From: Pseudomonas putida
Lineage (GTDB): Bacteria; Pseudomonadota; Gammaproteobacteria; Pseudomonadales; Pseudomonadaceae
Length of the DNA: 64,000 bases
Direction of reading: 5' to 3'
NCBI RefSeq assembly: GCF_016406145.1
Contig: NZ_CP066306.1
Location: 1,798,001-1,862,000 of the forward strand
Shown here: positions 1 to 8,438 of the stretch, in pieces
Layout of the letters: each line of letters starts with the position of its first letter
Position numbering within the stretch: position 1 is the first letter of the stretch
The notes under the pieces: model-generated
Seen by the model: the letters and a program-made list of their open reading frames with translations, nothing else
What the model was told of the DNA's origin: nothing
Database searches by the model: none
Made by a program: the position numbers and the translations under genes

Positions 1-2568
1 TTCACGCAGGCACAGGCTGATGCGCACTTGGCCCTGCCCGGTGAACTTGATGGCATTGCTGATCAGGTTGGACAGGATCTGCTTGAAGCGTAGTGGGTCG
101 AGCAGGACGTGGCAGCGGGCACTGGGGGCGATGACGACGTCGAAGGCCAGGCCTTTTTGCCGTGCCTGGCCATCGAACACGCGACTCACCGATTCGACCA
201 GCGCCGCAAGGTCGACGGGCTCGGGTGCAAGGGACAGGTGGCCGGACTCGATACGCACGATATCCAGGATGTCACCGATCAGGCCCAACAGGTCCTTGGC
301 CGAATGGTGGGCGACCTCCAGGGAGGTGCGATCGATCTGCCCTTGATGGGCACGCTTGACCGCCAGTTCGAGCATGCCGATGACCGCGTTCATTGGGGTG
401 CGAATCTCGTGGCTGATGGTAGCCAGGAAGGTACTCTTGGCGCGGTTGGCATCATCAGCCAGTTGCTTGGCCTCGCGCAGCTCCTGCACCAGCTTGCGCC
501 GCTCGCTGATGTCGATCCAGCCACCGATGATGCCCTGGACTTCACCGAGTGAATCCCGGTACGGCAGTATCCAGTGGTAGATCGTGATTTCGCGATCCTT
601 GAGCCGCAAGGGGCGGTCGATGATGAGCGGAACTCCGGCGGCCATCACCTGCAGATAGTCGGCATGGATCTGGCGGGTACTTTCCGAACCAGCGAACAGA
701 CTGTCTTCCAGGCGCCTGCCTATGACCTCGTCGAGGGTCGCCTGCACCGCTTCCAGATAACTGGCATTGCAGCTTTGCAGGCAGCCCGCCCTGTCCCGCA
801 CATACATCGGGTGCGGGGTGCCGTTGAGCAGTGCGCCCATGAACTCCAGCTGATCGTTCAGGGCGCGTTCGGCGTGCTGGCGCTGTTTGATCTGGCGGCG
901 CAACCGGGCGTTCCACAGCAGCGCCCCCAGCAGGAGCAAAGCGGTCCCCAGCAACACTTTCATGGCAAGGCGCCTGAAACCCAGCCAATTGCTGTCATCA
1001 TGCTGGCTGTAGCCACTCCAGCGGTTGTTGATCACCCCCAGTTCTTCCGGCGAAATGCTCAGCAACGCCTTGTCCAGAATCGATGCCAACTCTGTTGCCT
1101 GCGCGGAGGAGGCCATGGCGAAGCTCGCAGGATCGGTACCGACCGTGCTGCGGATGACCAGTTTGGCGTTACCTGCCACGGCATGATTGGCATCGATCAA
1201 GGTCGTGATGACGGCATCGACTGCGCCACTGCTCAACAGTGCCATGGAATAGTAGGGGCTCTCGGTCTCGATCCAGCCGGTCTGCGGGTACCGGGTTGCC
1301 AGCAGTTCGGACATCTCGCTGTAGCGGGTAATGGCGATGCGGCGGCCCTGCAATTGTTCCAGTGAGGTGTACTGGGGCGTTTCGGTGCGCGTCACCAGCA
1401 CATAGGTGCTTTCCAGGTAAGGTCGGCTGAGGTGCAAGTGCTCCTCGTTCATGTCATCCACGGCAAGTGCTGCGATCATGTTCACGCGCCCGTCCTCAAG
1501 TCGGGCGATCATCTCGGCGATGCCGTTGGTACGCTGCACTTCGAAGCGCAGCCCTGTACGCAGGCGGATCAGGTCCAGCAGGTCGGCGGTGATCCCGCGG
1601 AAATGGCCATTGCCGTCGAAATAGGACAGCGGTGCGGCCGTCTCGTCGATGGCCACCTGCATCACAGGATGGCGGCGCAACCACTGCTCCTCTTCGGTCG
1701 TGAGCTGTAGCTTACGGTCGCTCAGCAGCAGGTCGCTGCCGGCACTCCAGCGTTTGAAGATGCTCGCGCGCACGGCGGCTGGCTGGCGGTCCAGGGCCAG
1801 GTTCACCAGATCCTTGAGATGGGTATCTTGCGCGCGCATTGCAAAACTGAAACCGACGCTTTCATGTTTGCCGAAGCTCGCCATGCGCAGGCGCGGCAGA
1901 TGACCGCGATTGAGCTGATAGTGAGTGGAGATGGTATCGCCGATGAACACGTCAGCCTGCCCGAACGCTACGGCATTGAGGGCTTGGGAAGACGAACCGA
2001 AGGCCAGCAGTTCGGCTTGGGGATATACAGTGCTGACTTCTTCTCGTGGCAGATAGTGATACAACATGCCCAGGCGCATGCCGTCCATGCCGCGGTTGAG
2101 CGTGCGGCTTTCGTCTTCGCGGGTCACCAGCACCGGCTGGTCGACGGCATAAGGGTGCGAAAGCGCCAGGCCATCGCTCGCTGCTTCGTAGCCATTGGCG
2201 CTGCCAAGCAAGTCGATATCCCCTTTCTTGAGCGCCTCTACTGCGGCTTGCCGGCTGGGATAGCGCAACACCCGAATCGGCACTTGCAGTACCTTGCCGA
2301 TCAGGCTGGCATATTCGGCGGTGAGGCCCTGATAGTCGCGCCCGCCACTGGTTATGTCGAAGGGCGGATAGTCCGGTGCTGACGTGCCCAGCTTCAGGTA
2401 TTGGCGGCCCATCAGCCATTCCCTCTGTTGCGCGTTCAGTTGCGGGGTTACCGGTGAGGCAGAGGAGCGGGCAAGAAGGGAATACGGTACCGCCTCAAGC
2501 TGAGAAGCCTGCGCTGCGCAGCAGGCCAATGGCAGTGCAAGGGCCAGCCAGGCAATGAGTCGCGCCAT
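1..2568 (-). CDS. BvgS/EvgS-type sensor histidine kinase, 3' end outside the window
   Basis: Membrane sensor kinase; 856 codons are visible and no stop is reached before base 1. In order: signal peptide (about residues 1-21), two periplasmic solute-binding-type (SBP_bac_3) domains (about 50-265 and 285-520), one membrane segment near 536-553, a PAS domain (about 590-690), then HisKA with motif ISHEIRTPMNAV (phospho-His720) and the start of the ATPase domain with N-box ILSNLISNAIKF. Tandem Venus-flytrap domains followed by PAS and HisKA are the BvgS/EvgS plan, so receiver and Hpt domains probably follow beyond the edge (inference). The ATG at 2568 has GAGG upstream, overlapping the end of the response-regulator gene 8 bp away, so the two are co-transcribed. 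The ligand cannot be predicted. Confidence 0.92.
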   Translation of the reverse strand, partial: MARLIAWLALALPLACCAAQASQLEAVPYSLLARSSASPVTPQLNAQQREWLMGRQYLKLGTSAPDYPPFDITSGGRDYQGLTAEYASLIGKVLQVPIRVLRYPSRQAAVEALKKGDIDLLGSANGYEAASDGLALSHPYAVDQPVLVTREDESRTLNRGMDGMRLGMLYHYLPREEVSTVYPQAELLAFGSSSQALNAVAFGQADVFIGDTISTHYQLNRGHLPRLRMASFGKHESVGFSFAMRAQDTHLKDLVNLALDRQPAAVRASIFKRWSAGSDLLLSDRKLQLTTEEEQWLRRHPVMQVAIDETAAPLSYFDGNGHFRGITADLLDLIRLRTGLRFEVQRTNGIAEMIARLEDGRVNMIAALAVDDMNEEHLHLSRPYLESTYVLVTRTETPQYTSLEQLQGRRIAITRYSEMSELLATRYPQTGWIETESPYYSMALLSSGAVDAVITTLIDANHAVAGNAKLVIRSTVGTDPASFAMASSAQATELASILDKALLSISPEELGVINNRWSGYSQHDDSNWLGFRRLAMKVLLGTALLLLGALLWNARLRRQIKQRQHAERALNDQLEFMGALLNGTPHPMYVRDRAGCLQSCNASYLEAVQATLDEVIGRRLEDSLFAGSESTRQIHADYLQVMAAGVPLIIDRPLRLKDREITIYHWILPYRDSLGEVQGIIGGWIDISERRKLVQELREAKQLADDANRAKSTFLATISHEIRTPMNAVIGMLELAVKRAHQGQIDRTSLEVAHHSAKDLLGLIGDILDIVRIESGHLSLAPEPVDLAALVESVSRVFDGQARQKGLAFDVVIAPSARCHVLLDPLRFKQILSNLISNAIKFTGQGQVRISLCLRE

Positions 2569-2576
2569 TTGACACC

Positions 2577-3197
2577 TCAGACCAGCGCGTTACGTTTGGC
2601 CATTTCAATAAGGTCGACCAAGGTGTCGACCTGGAGCTTCTGCATCAGGCGCTTCTTGTAAGTGCTGACGGTCTTGTTGCTGAGAAACATGCCTTTGGCA
2701 ATTTCCTTGTTGCTGCGCCCTTGGGCGAAAAGTTGCAGCACCATCAGTTCGCGATCATTGACCTGGCGGAAAAGCGTGAGATCAGTGCCTGCTGTTTCGT
2801 GGCCGGTGTGGATGGCCTGGCTGGGAAAGTAGTTGTATCCGGCAAGTACCGCCTTGATAGCGCTGAGCAGTTCGCTCAGGTCTTCCTGTTTGCATACATA
2901 GCCTGCTGCACCTGAGTGCATGCAGCGTACGGCGAACAGCGCGGGCGATTGCGCAGTCAGGATCAGCACCTTCAGCGGCAAGGCCATGGTTTGAAAGCGC
3001 GAGAGTACCTCGAGGCCATCAAGCTTGGGGATGCTGATATCGAGAATCACTAGGTCGGGCAGCGTTTCGCGGATCATCTGCATGGCGTCCACGCCATTGT
3101 CCGATTCGCCTACGACTTTGTAGTTCTGGTTTTCAAGCAGCATACGGACAGCCAGGCGGATGACGGGATGGTCATCGACAATAAATACGGAGTGCAT
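2577..3197 (-). CDS. LuxR/NarL-family response regulator, partner of the BvgS-like kinase
   Basis: DNA-binding response regulator of 206 residues. The receiver domain has the acidic pair D8-D9 and phospho-acceptor D53 in LVILDISIPKLDG; the C-terminal LuxR-type HTH lies at about 140-200 with SNKEIAKGMFLSNKTVSTYK. This matches the BvgA/EvgA class. I chose the ATG at 3197 because AGGGAAG precedes it and MHSVFIVDDH is the usual receiver start; a GTG 39 bp upstream would add 13 low-complexity residues. It is first in an operon with the sensor kinase (8 bp gap). Targets are unknown. Confidence 0.93.
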   Translation of the reverse strand: MHSVFIVDDHPVIRLAVRMLLENQNYKVVGESDNGVDAMQMIRETLPDLVILDISIPKLDGLEVLSRFQTMALPLKVLILTAQSPALFAVRCMHSGAAGYVCKQEDLSELLSAIKAVLAGYNYFPSQAIHTGHETAGTDLTLFRQVNDRELMVLQLFAQGRSNKEIAKGMFLSNKTVSTYKKRLMQKLQVDTLVDLIEMAKRNALV

Positions 3198-3440
3198 GTT
3201 CAACTTCCCTGCGGCGGATGACGAGGCAGGGGGCACCTTAACCCAGTTGCATCTGACATGGGGTGTGAAGTGTGGCGATTAAACGTATATGGGAAATGGC
3301 TTACAGCAGAAGACAATTAGAGCTACGAAGTGTAAGGATTTGATTCGGTGTCAAAGGTCTGTTGGTAACTTTTTATTTGTAGATGCTCTTTCTGTTTAAC
3401 AGTTGGCAGCAGTTGTAGGAAATATCCCTCAACATAATGG
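3198..3440. promoter_or_regulatory. AT-rich upstream region of the two-component operon
   Basis: This stretch between the regulator start and the hairpin behind the dGTPase gene is clearly AT-richer than the surrounding coding DNA. It must hold the promoter of the leftward two-component operon. I could not assign a convincing -35/-10 pair. Confidence 0.5.
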
Positions 3441-3464
3441 GCCGCATGCGCAAATGCATGCGGC
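3441..3464 (-). terminator. Hairpin downstream of the dNTPase gene
   Basis: GCCGCATGC and GCATGCGGC form a perfect 9-bp stem with a 6-nt loop, 11 bp past the stop of the leftward dNTPase gene. No strong U-tract follows on the minus strand, so termination is inferred. Confidence 0.5.
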
Positions 3465-3475
3465 AGTACCCAGGT

Positions 3476-4807
3476 TCAGGTCGGGCTGGACCGCCCGGTC
3501 ATCTCGCGGGCCATTTCGCTGGCATAGCTGTCGGTCATGCCGGCGATGAAATCGATCATGCGTAGGTAGGCTTTGTGCAGAGAATCATGCGGGTGTGGGG
3601 CATTGTTACCAATCAGATCGAGTACGCGGCGGCTCTTGAAGGAGGGGGTACGCCCGCCATGCTGCTCGAGGGCCGCAGCACAGAACGTGTTAAGCAGGAT
3701 TTCGAGGGTAGTGTAGGCACCGATTTCGTGCAGCGTCTTGCGCTTGTCCTGGAATATCTTGTTGCGTGCCATGTCCTTGGCCTGGAGCACGCAGCGCTTG
3801 GCCGGGCCGTGCATGTGCTCGACCAGGTCGCCACTCAAATGCCCGGCAAGCAATGCCTGCTGTTGCTCGACGAAGGCGCTCGCAGCGGCGTTGGTCAGGT
3901 GCTCGATGGCTTTGCCACGCAAGATGGCCAGCTTGCGTCGCCGCGAATCTGCAGGGCCAAGCTGGCGATACGTTTCTGGCAAGTCATCACCCACCAGGTC
4001 GAGCAGCAGCGCCTCCACTTCGGCGTACTGCAGCAACTCCATCTCCAGGCCATCTTCCAGGTCGATCAGGCCGTAGCAAATGTCATCGGCTGCCTCCATC
4101 AGGTAGACCAGAGGATGACGCGCCCAGCGCTGCGGCTCCAGTAGCGGCAGGCCGAGCTTCTGGGCGATCTGTTCAAGCAGCGGCAATTCGCTCTGGTAGC
4201 AGCCGAACTTATGCTTCTTGTACCCCAGGGCATCGGCATGCCGGGCGGTCCAAGGGTATTTGAGATAAGTACCCAGGGTGGCGTAGGTCAGTCGGGTACC
4301 GCCATCGAACTGGTGATACTCAAGCTGGGTGAGTACGCGAAACCCTTGAGCATTGCCTTCGAAGTTGAGGAAGTCGCCGCGCTCGTCATCCGTCATGTCA
4401 TCCAGCCAGCCGCGCCCTGCAGCCTGCTGGAACCAGTGGCGGATGGCATCTTCACCTGAGTGGCCGAACGGTGGGTTGCCGATGTCGTGGGCCAGGCAGG
4501 CGGACTGCACGATCATGCCCAGATCACTGGGTTCGCACCAGTCTGGCAGGCTGTCGCGCAGCGTTTCGCCGACGCGCATGCCCAATGAGCGCCCTACGCA
4601 ACTTACTTCAAGGGAATGTGTCAGGCGCGTGTGAATATGATCGTTGCTGGAGACGGGATGGACTTGGGTTTTGCGCCCCAGGCGGCGGAACGCGCCTGAG
4701 AAGATGATCCGGTCGTGATCTTTGTGGAAGGGGCTGCGCCCCAGTTCCTCGGGGCTGTACAGGGCTTTGCCCAGGCGCTCGCGGGTGAGCAGTGTATGCC
4801 AGTCCAA
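3476..4807 (-). CDS. dgt: dGTP triphosphohydrolase-like protein (HD superfamily)
   Basis: Predicted deoxynucleoside triphosphate triphosphohydrolase of 443 residues, hydrolysing dNTPs to deoxynucleoside and triphosphate. The HD metal site is visible: H64 in RLTHSLEV, H107-D108 in [17 protein letters not shown], and a later Asp in [16 protein letters not shown]. The length fits the type 2 dGTPase-like family. The start is TTG at 4807, chosen because AGGAGAG sits at good spacing before it and the N-terminus [11 protein letters not shown] matches the family. It has its own downstream hairpin and is separated by 163 bp from the yqj-like operon. Substrate preference cannot be read from sequence. 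Confidence 0.92.
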   Translation of the reverse strand: MDWHTLLTRERLGKALYSPEELGRSPFHKDHDRIIFSGAFRRLGRKTQVHPVSSNDHIHTRLTHSLEVSCVGRSLGMRVGETLRDSLPDWCEPSDLGMIVQSACLAHDIGNPPFGHSGEDAIRHWFQQAAGRGWLDDMTDDERGDFLNFEGNAQGFRVLTQLEYHQFDGGTRLTYATLGTYLKYPWTARHADALGYKKHKFGCYQSELPLLEQIAQKLGLPLLEPQRWARHPLVYLMEAADDICYGLIDLEDGLEMELLQYAEVEALLLDLVGDDLPETYRQLGPADSRRRKLAILRGKAIEHLTNAAASAFVEQQQALLAGHLSGDLVEHMHGPAKRCVLQAKDMARNKIFQDKRKTLHEIGAYTTLEILLNTFCAAALEQHGGRTPSFKSRRVLDLIGNNAPHPHDSLHKAYLRMIDFIAGMTDSYASEMAREMTGRSSPT

Positions 4808-4970
4808 GGCTCGCTCTCCTGTAGGTCGAATGGCGTAGCTTCCGGTGTCGCGCAGGGCTATGCAAGCGGAAAATCAATCTCGGCCTTATCGTCGGCAAGC
4901 CGTCTCTCACAGATGCTTGTCACGCTTGAAACGCGTGGGGTCACCTGTGAGTGCCGGCTCTGGAGATGGC

Positions 4971-5300
4971 TCAGGAGCGCCGTGAGCCTTGCAGATACAG
5001 CTTCAGCAGCGGCAGCAGGGTAGTGCCCAGGCGCACCAGCCGAGACAGGTTGCCGCTGCGCACCCCTTTGCCGGTCAGAAAGCCCAGCGCAACCACCGCA
5101 CCAATGCCCCACAGCGGTGCGTGCTTGATGCCCAGGCCATCTTGCAATGAGCCGCCCATGCCCCGCAGGCGGTGCAGTGGTTGCAGCATTTGCCCGGACT
5201 CCTGGCGGATCTGCTGGCGATGCATCTCCATGCGCAGGCGCAGCAGCGCTTTTCGCAGCTCCCGTGGATTACGCGTATTGGGTAGTTCAGGCAAGCTCAT
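4971..5300 (-). CDS. Small YqjK-like membrane-associated protein
   Basis: A 109-residue protein of unknown function, with a basic helical N-terminal half and a hydrophobic stretch at about 65-77 (WGIGAVVALGFLTG) that could be a membrane segment. It is the last gene of a three-gene operon; its ATG overlaps the stop of the YqjE-like gene (ATGA), indicating translational coupling. In enterobacteria the equivalent position after yqjD-yqjE is held by yqjK, which is the basis for the name; sequence similarity to YqjK is weak. An upstream in-frame ATG at 5462 lies inside the yqjE-like gene and was not used. Confidence 0.75.
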   Translation of the reverse strand: MSLPELPNTRNPRELRKALLRLRMEMHRQQIRQESGQMLQPLHRLRGMGGSLQDGLGIKHAPLWGIGAVVALGFLTGKGVRSGNLSRLVRLGTTLLPLLKLYLQGSRRS

Positions 5301-5671
5301 GGCAGCAGGCGCTCCCGGTCCTTGGCAAGTTCTTCGAGGGTGGCGCCAAACGGCGAGGACTCGTCGAATACCGCAGCCTTCAGGCGAAGGCCGCAATACA
5401 GTGCAGCCACACCATAAAACACACACAGGCCGATGATCCCTGCCAGGCGGTAGCTGTCCCACAGCAACACCAGCAGCAGGCCCGACAAGGCCGTCAGCAG
5501 CAGCAGAGCGAACACCAGCGCCAGGCCAGCGAACAGCAGCAGGCTCAGAGTACGTCCTTTCTGCTCCTGCAGTTCGATACCGAACAGTTCGATATGGCTG
5601 TGCAGCAGCCCCAGTATCGCGGCGCCCAGGCGCCTGCCTGAAGCGCCGGTACCAATGGCGTCATTCTCCAT
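5297..5671 (-). CDS. YqjE-family (phage-holin-like) inner-membrane protein
   Basis: A 124-residue membrane protein of the YqjE/phage holin superfamily (DUF1469). Two hydrophobic helices are visible at about 43-70 and 74-98, separated by a short polar turn, with a cytoplasmic-type N-terminus. GGAG precedes the ATG at 5671. The gene lies 9 bp behind the DUF883 gene and overlaps the next gene by 4 bp. In enterobacteria YqjD-family proteins associate with ribosomes and membrane; whether this set does so here is unknown. Confidence 0.85.
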   Translation of the reverse strand: MENDAIGTGASGRRLGAAILGLLHSHIELFGIELQEQKGRTLSLLLFAGLALVFALLLLTALSGLLLVLLWDSYRLAGIIGLCVFYGVAALYCGLRLKAAVFDESSPFGATLEELAKDRERLLP

Positions 5672-5680
5672 GGAAGCTCC

Positions 5681-5995
5681 TTAACGCCGATTGGCCAGCA
5701 GCCCGATCAGCAGGCCGACACCTGCGGCAATGCCGATGGCCTGCCAAGGGTTTTCCTGAACGTAATGCTCGGCACTACCCAAGGCCGCCTGGCCACGCTC
5801 ACGCACCGATTCCTGAGTCAGTTGCAAGGTTTCCCGGGCCTGAGTAAGGCGCTCGTGGATCTGCTCACGCAGCTCATCGGCCTGGTCGCCCGCCAGGTTG
5901 GCGGTGTCCGCCAGGAGTTTCTCGGTGTCACGGACCAAAGCCTGGAAGTCCGCCATCAATATTTCTTGTGCAGTCTTTGCCGATTTGCTGGCCAT
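5681..5995 (-). CDS. DUF883 (YqjD/ElaB-family) membrane-anchored protein
   Basis: A 104-residue protein of the YqjD/ElaB/YgaM family: a long amphipathic helix (about 5-75, rich in Glu, Gln, Arg and Leu) followed by a C-terminal membrane anchor with the glycine-rich stretch IGIAAGVGLLIGLLANRR. Family members bind ribosomes at the inner membrane in E. coli and are stationary-phase induced; that is family knowledge, not shown here. ATG at 5995 with AGGGA upstream. It is the first gene of the three-gene operon with YqjE- and YqjK-like proteins. Confidence 0.88.
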   Translation of the reverse strand: MASKSAKTAQEILMADFQALVRDTEKLLADTANLAGDQADELREQIHERLTQARETLQLTQESVRERGQAALGSAEHYVQENPWQAIGIAAGVGLLIGLLANRR

Positions 5996-6307
5996 GGTGC
6001 TTTCCCTGTGTAGGTGTGTAGGTAATTCGAGTTTCGTTGTGCGCTGAAGGTTCACTTGGTCGCTGGTATGGGCCTTGCTAATGAAGATTGCCACAACGCG
6101 GGGCGTAGACCGGAGCGATGCGCCGATACAGGGCGTCGACCCCGGCAGATACCGATAAACCTTAACCCAATCCACGACAAACCCAAGAAAAAACCACGCA
6201 GGCTTCGCTCGGTTCACCGTACCCGGGCAGTGGGCTGGCACCGATCCGGTGCATGGATGCAGGTTCTTGAACTGTCCTGGTGCCTTTTTCAGCAGGTCTG
6301 CCTTTTC
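5996..6307. other. Intergenic region between the yqj-like operon and amt
   Basis: 312 bp between divergent genes, so it should carry both promoters. It contains a short palindrome near 6239-6253 (GCACCG-ATC-CGGTGC). The reading frame upstream of the amt ATG is open but is not credible as coding. I checked for a sigma-54 promoter, expected for nitrogen-controlled amt genes, and found no correctly spaced GG/GC pair. Confidence 0.6.
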
Positions 6308-7516
6308 ATGGACAACATGCACAGCGCCATGGACTCCCTGGTCCACGGTTCCAATACTCTCTTCATCCTCATGGGCGCCATTCTGGTGCTTGCCATGCAC
6401 GCGGGCTTCGCGTTTCTCGAAGTGGGCACCGTGCGCCACAAGAACCAGGTTAATGCCTTATCGAAGATACTCAGCGATTTCGCCATCTCGGCGCTGGTGT
6501 ATTTCTTCATCGGTTACTGGGTTGCCTATGGCGTGAGCTTTCTGCACCCGGCATCCCAGCTGGCCGCCGACCACGGCTATGCTCTGGTCAAATGCTTTTT
6601 CCTGCTGACGTTTGCAGCAGCGATACCGGCAATCATCTCCGGGGGCATCGCCGAGCGTGCGCGGTTCGTGCCTCAGCTGTGTGCCACAGCGTTGATCGTA
6701 GCCTTCATTTATCCGTTCTTCGAGGGCGTGGTATGGAATGGCAACTTCGGCGCACAGGCATGGCTGCAGGCGCGCTTTGGTGCGCCGTTCCATGACTTTG
6801 CAGGGTCTGTGGTGGTGCATGCGATGGGCGGCTGGCTGGCACTGGTGGCAGTGCTGCTGCTGGGTGCACGGCGGGGGCGGTACCGTGATGGTCGGCTGGT
6901 GGCCTTCGCTCCGTCGAGCATTCCGTTCCTGGCACTGGGCTCCTGGATCCTTATCATCGGCTGGTTCGGCTTCAACGTCATGAGCGCACAGACCTTGCAA
7001 GGCGTCAGTGGCCTGGTGGCGATCAATTCGCTGATGGCCATGGTAGGTGGCACCCTGGCAGCTTTGTTGGCCGGGCGTAACGACCCTGGTTTCCTGCACA
7101 ACGGGCCGCTGGCTGGTCTGGTGGCGATCTGTGCAGGTTCAGACCTGATGCATCCGATCGGTGCGCTGGCTACTGGCCTTGTGGCCGGTGTGTTGTTCGT
7201 GTGGAGCTTCACTGCCGCGCAAAACCGCTGGAAGATCGACGATGTGCTAGGCGTGTGGCCATTGCACGGGCTGTGCGGCGTATGGGGCGGGATAGCCTGT
7301 GGCATCTTCGGCCAGGCAGGCCTTGGCGGTATGGGGGGCGTCAGCCTGATCAGCCAGTTGATCGGAAGCCTGGCCGGGGTACTGATTGCGCTGCTTGGGG
7401 GCTTTGTTGTGTACGGCTTGATACGCGCAGTACTAGGCCTGCGCCTGAGCCATGAGCAGGAGTTCCAGGGCGCCGACTTGTCGCTGCACCGCATCGGTGC
7501 CACCAGCCAGGATTGA
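6308..7516 (+). CDS. amt: Ammonium transporter (Amt/MEP/Rh family)
   Basis: Inner-membrane ammonium channel of 402 residues with about eleven hydrophobic segments. The twin pore histidines are visible: H171 in DFAGSVVVHAMGGW and H320 in WPLHGLCGVWGGIACG. I chose ATG 6308 (MDNMHSAMDSLVHG), which gives the normal periplasmic N-terminus; an upstream open frame to 6056 is high in Arg and Pro and not family-like. No glnK (PII) gene lies beside it, unlike the usual glnK-amtB operon, so this may be a second Amt copy. The C-terminal tail is short. The SD is weak. Confidence 0.93.
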   Translation: MDNMHSAMDSLVHGSNTLFILMGAILVLAMHAGFAFLEVGTVRHKNQVNALSKILSDFAISALVYFFIGYWVAYGVSFLHPASQLAADHGYALVKCFFLLTFAAAIPAIISGGIAERARFVPQLCATALIVAFIYPFFEGVVWNGNFGAQAWLQARFGAPFHDFAGSVVVHAMGGWLALVAVLLLGARRGRYRDGRLVAFAPSSIPFLALGSWILIIGWFGFNVMSAQTLQGVSGLVAINSLMAMVGGTLAALLAGRNDPGFLHNGPLAGLVAICAGSDLMHPIGALATGLVAGVLFVWSFTAAQNRWKIDDVLGVWPLHGLCGVWGGIACGIFGQAGLGGMGGVSLISQLIGSLAGVLIALLGGFVVYGLIRAVLGLRLSHEQEFQGADLSLHRIGATSQD

Positions 7517-7591
7517 GCGAGGTCAGGTGCACATGGGGCGGTAGCGACCTAGAATAGGCTTCTCATCCATGCCAAACCGGGTCCTGCCCCC

Positions 7592-7831
7592 ATGCTGCCT
7601 GAATGCCAACTCTTCGGCACCGTTGGGTGCCACTTGTGCGAAGTGGCCGAAGCCGTTCTCATGCCTTTCGTCGATCATGGTCTGCTGGTCGAGCTGGTCG
7701 ATATCGCCGAGAGCGAGGCGCTGTTCGAGCGCTACGGGCTTATCATTCCCGTGCTGCGTCGTTGCGATACCTCGGCGGAACTGCACTGGCCGTTCGATCC
7801 TGAACAGGTTGTTGCCTTTCTCGAGCAATGA
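7592..7831 (+). CDS. Glutaredoxin-like thioredoxin-fold protein (DUF836)
   Basis: A 79-residue protein with an N-terminal thioredoxin-fold redox motif, C13-H-L-C16 in GTVGCHLCEVAE, and the cis-Pro region IIPVLRR, as in the glutaredoxin-like DUF836 family. It is probably a small cytoplasmic thiol oxidoreductase; its partner is unknown. The SD before the ATG at 7592 is weak. It stands alone between amt and an M15 peptidase gene. Confidence 0.82.
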   Translation: MLPECQLFGTVGCHLCEVAEAVLMPFVDHGLLVELVDIAESEALFERYGLIIPVLRRCDTSAELHWPFDPEQVVAFLEQ

Positions 7832-7935
7832 GAGCGGCAGGGGAAGCATCGCCTGCCTGCATGAGTTGAGCTGTTGCTCGAAGATGCCGTGCCGGCGACA
7901 GACGCCGGTACCTCATCATCGTCGAGAATGCAGTC

Positions 7936-8367
7936 ATGTTCATCACACCAAATTTTACCCTTGAAGAGATGATTGTCTCGCAAGTCGCCTCTCGGGAAGG
8001 GCTGGACAATACGCCATCGCAGCAAGTCATCAGCAACCTGCATCTGCTCTGTGACGCCCTTGAGCAGGTGCGGGCTTTGTTTGGTCTGCCGGTGATCATC
8101 AGCAGTGGCTACCGGTCCCCCGCGTTGAACAAGCGTATAGGCGGCTCCCCGCGTAGCCAGCACCTGCGCGGGTTGGCCGCTGACTTCGAGATATTCGGCA
8201 TCAGTAATCGAGAAGTGGTCCGCCAAGTGAGTGCAAGCGCGGTGAGTTTCGACCAGATAATCCTCGAGTTCGACAGTTGGGTCCACCTGTCGGTAACGCC
8301 GGGCGTGCCGCGTCGTGAAGTGCTGACCATCCGCAGGGGCACAGGCTACCTGCCAGGTTTGCAGTGA
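7936..8367 (+). CDS. M15-family peptidase, endolysin-like (Peptidase_M15_3)
   Basis: A 143-residue zinc peptidase of the M15 D-Ala-D-Ala carboxypeptidase/endolysin group. Zinc ligands: H76 and D83 in SQHLRGLAADFE and H117 in SWVHLSV; SSGYRSPALNKRIGGS is the conserved substrate-loop region. There is no signal peptide. This short form is typical of phage endolysins and of domesticated chromosomal copies; no other phage gene is next to it. ATG at 7936 with GAGAA upstream. The next gene starts 71 bp downstream behind a LexA box. Confidence 0.85.
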   Translation: MFITPNFTLEEMIVSQVASREGLDNTPSQQVISNLHLLCDALEQVRALFGLPVIISSGYRSPALNKRIGGSPRSQHLRGLAADFEIFGISNREVVRQVSASAVSFDQIILEFDSWVHLSVTPGVPRREVLTIRRGTGYLPGLQ

Positions 8368-8379
8368 GGAGGGGATGAA

Positions 8380-8409
8380 TTGACGGCGGGGTATGCAAGT
8401 TCGTATGCT
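8380..8409 (+). promoter_or_regulatory. Putative sigma-70 promoter of the SOS-box gene
   Basis: TTGACG (8380-8385) and TATGCT (8404-8409) are spaced 18 bp apart. The -10 end runs into the LexA box, the arrangement expected for LexA repression. Confidence 0.55.
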
Positions 8410-8423
8410 GTATATAAATACAG
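8408..8423. promoter_or_regulatory. LexA (SOS) box
   Basis: CTG-N10-CAG with an AT-only spacer (TATATAAATA), a near-ideal gammaproteobacterial LexA operator. It lies 15 bp before the ATG of the 102-residue gene. The lexA gene of this window carries the same box type. Confidence 0.88.
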
Positions 8424-8438
8424 TATCGAGGTAAGCCC

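Noticed and set aside
6235..6260. Sigma-54 promoter candidate before amt (TGGCAC...GTGCA)
   Set aside because: The GG to GC spacing is 12 instead of 10 bp, and the sequence is better explained as a short palindrome.
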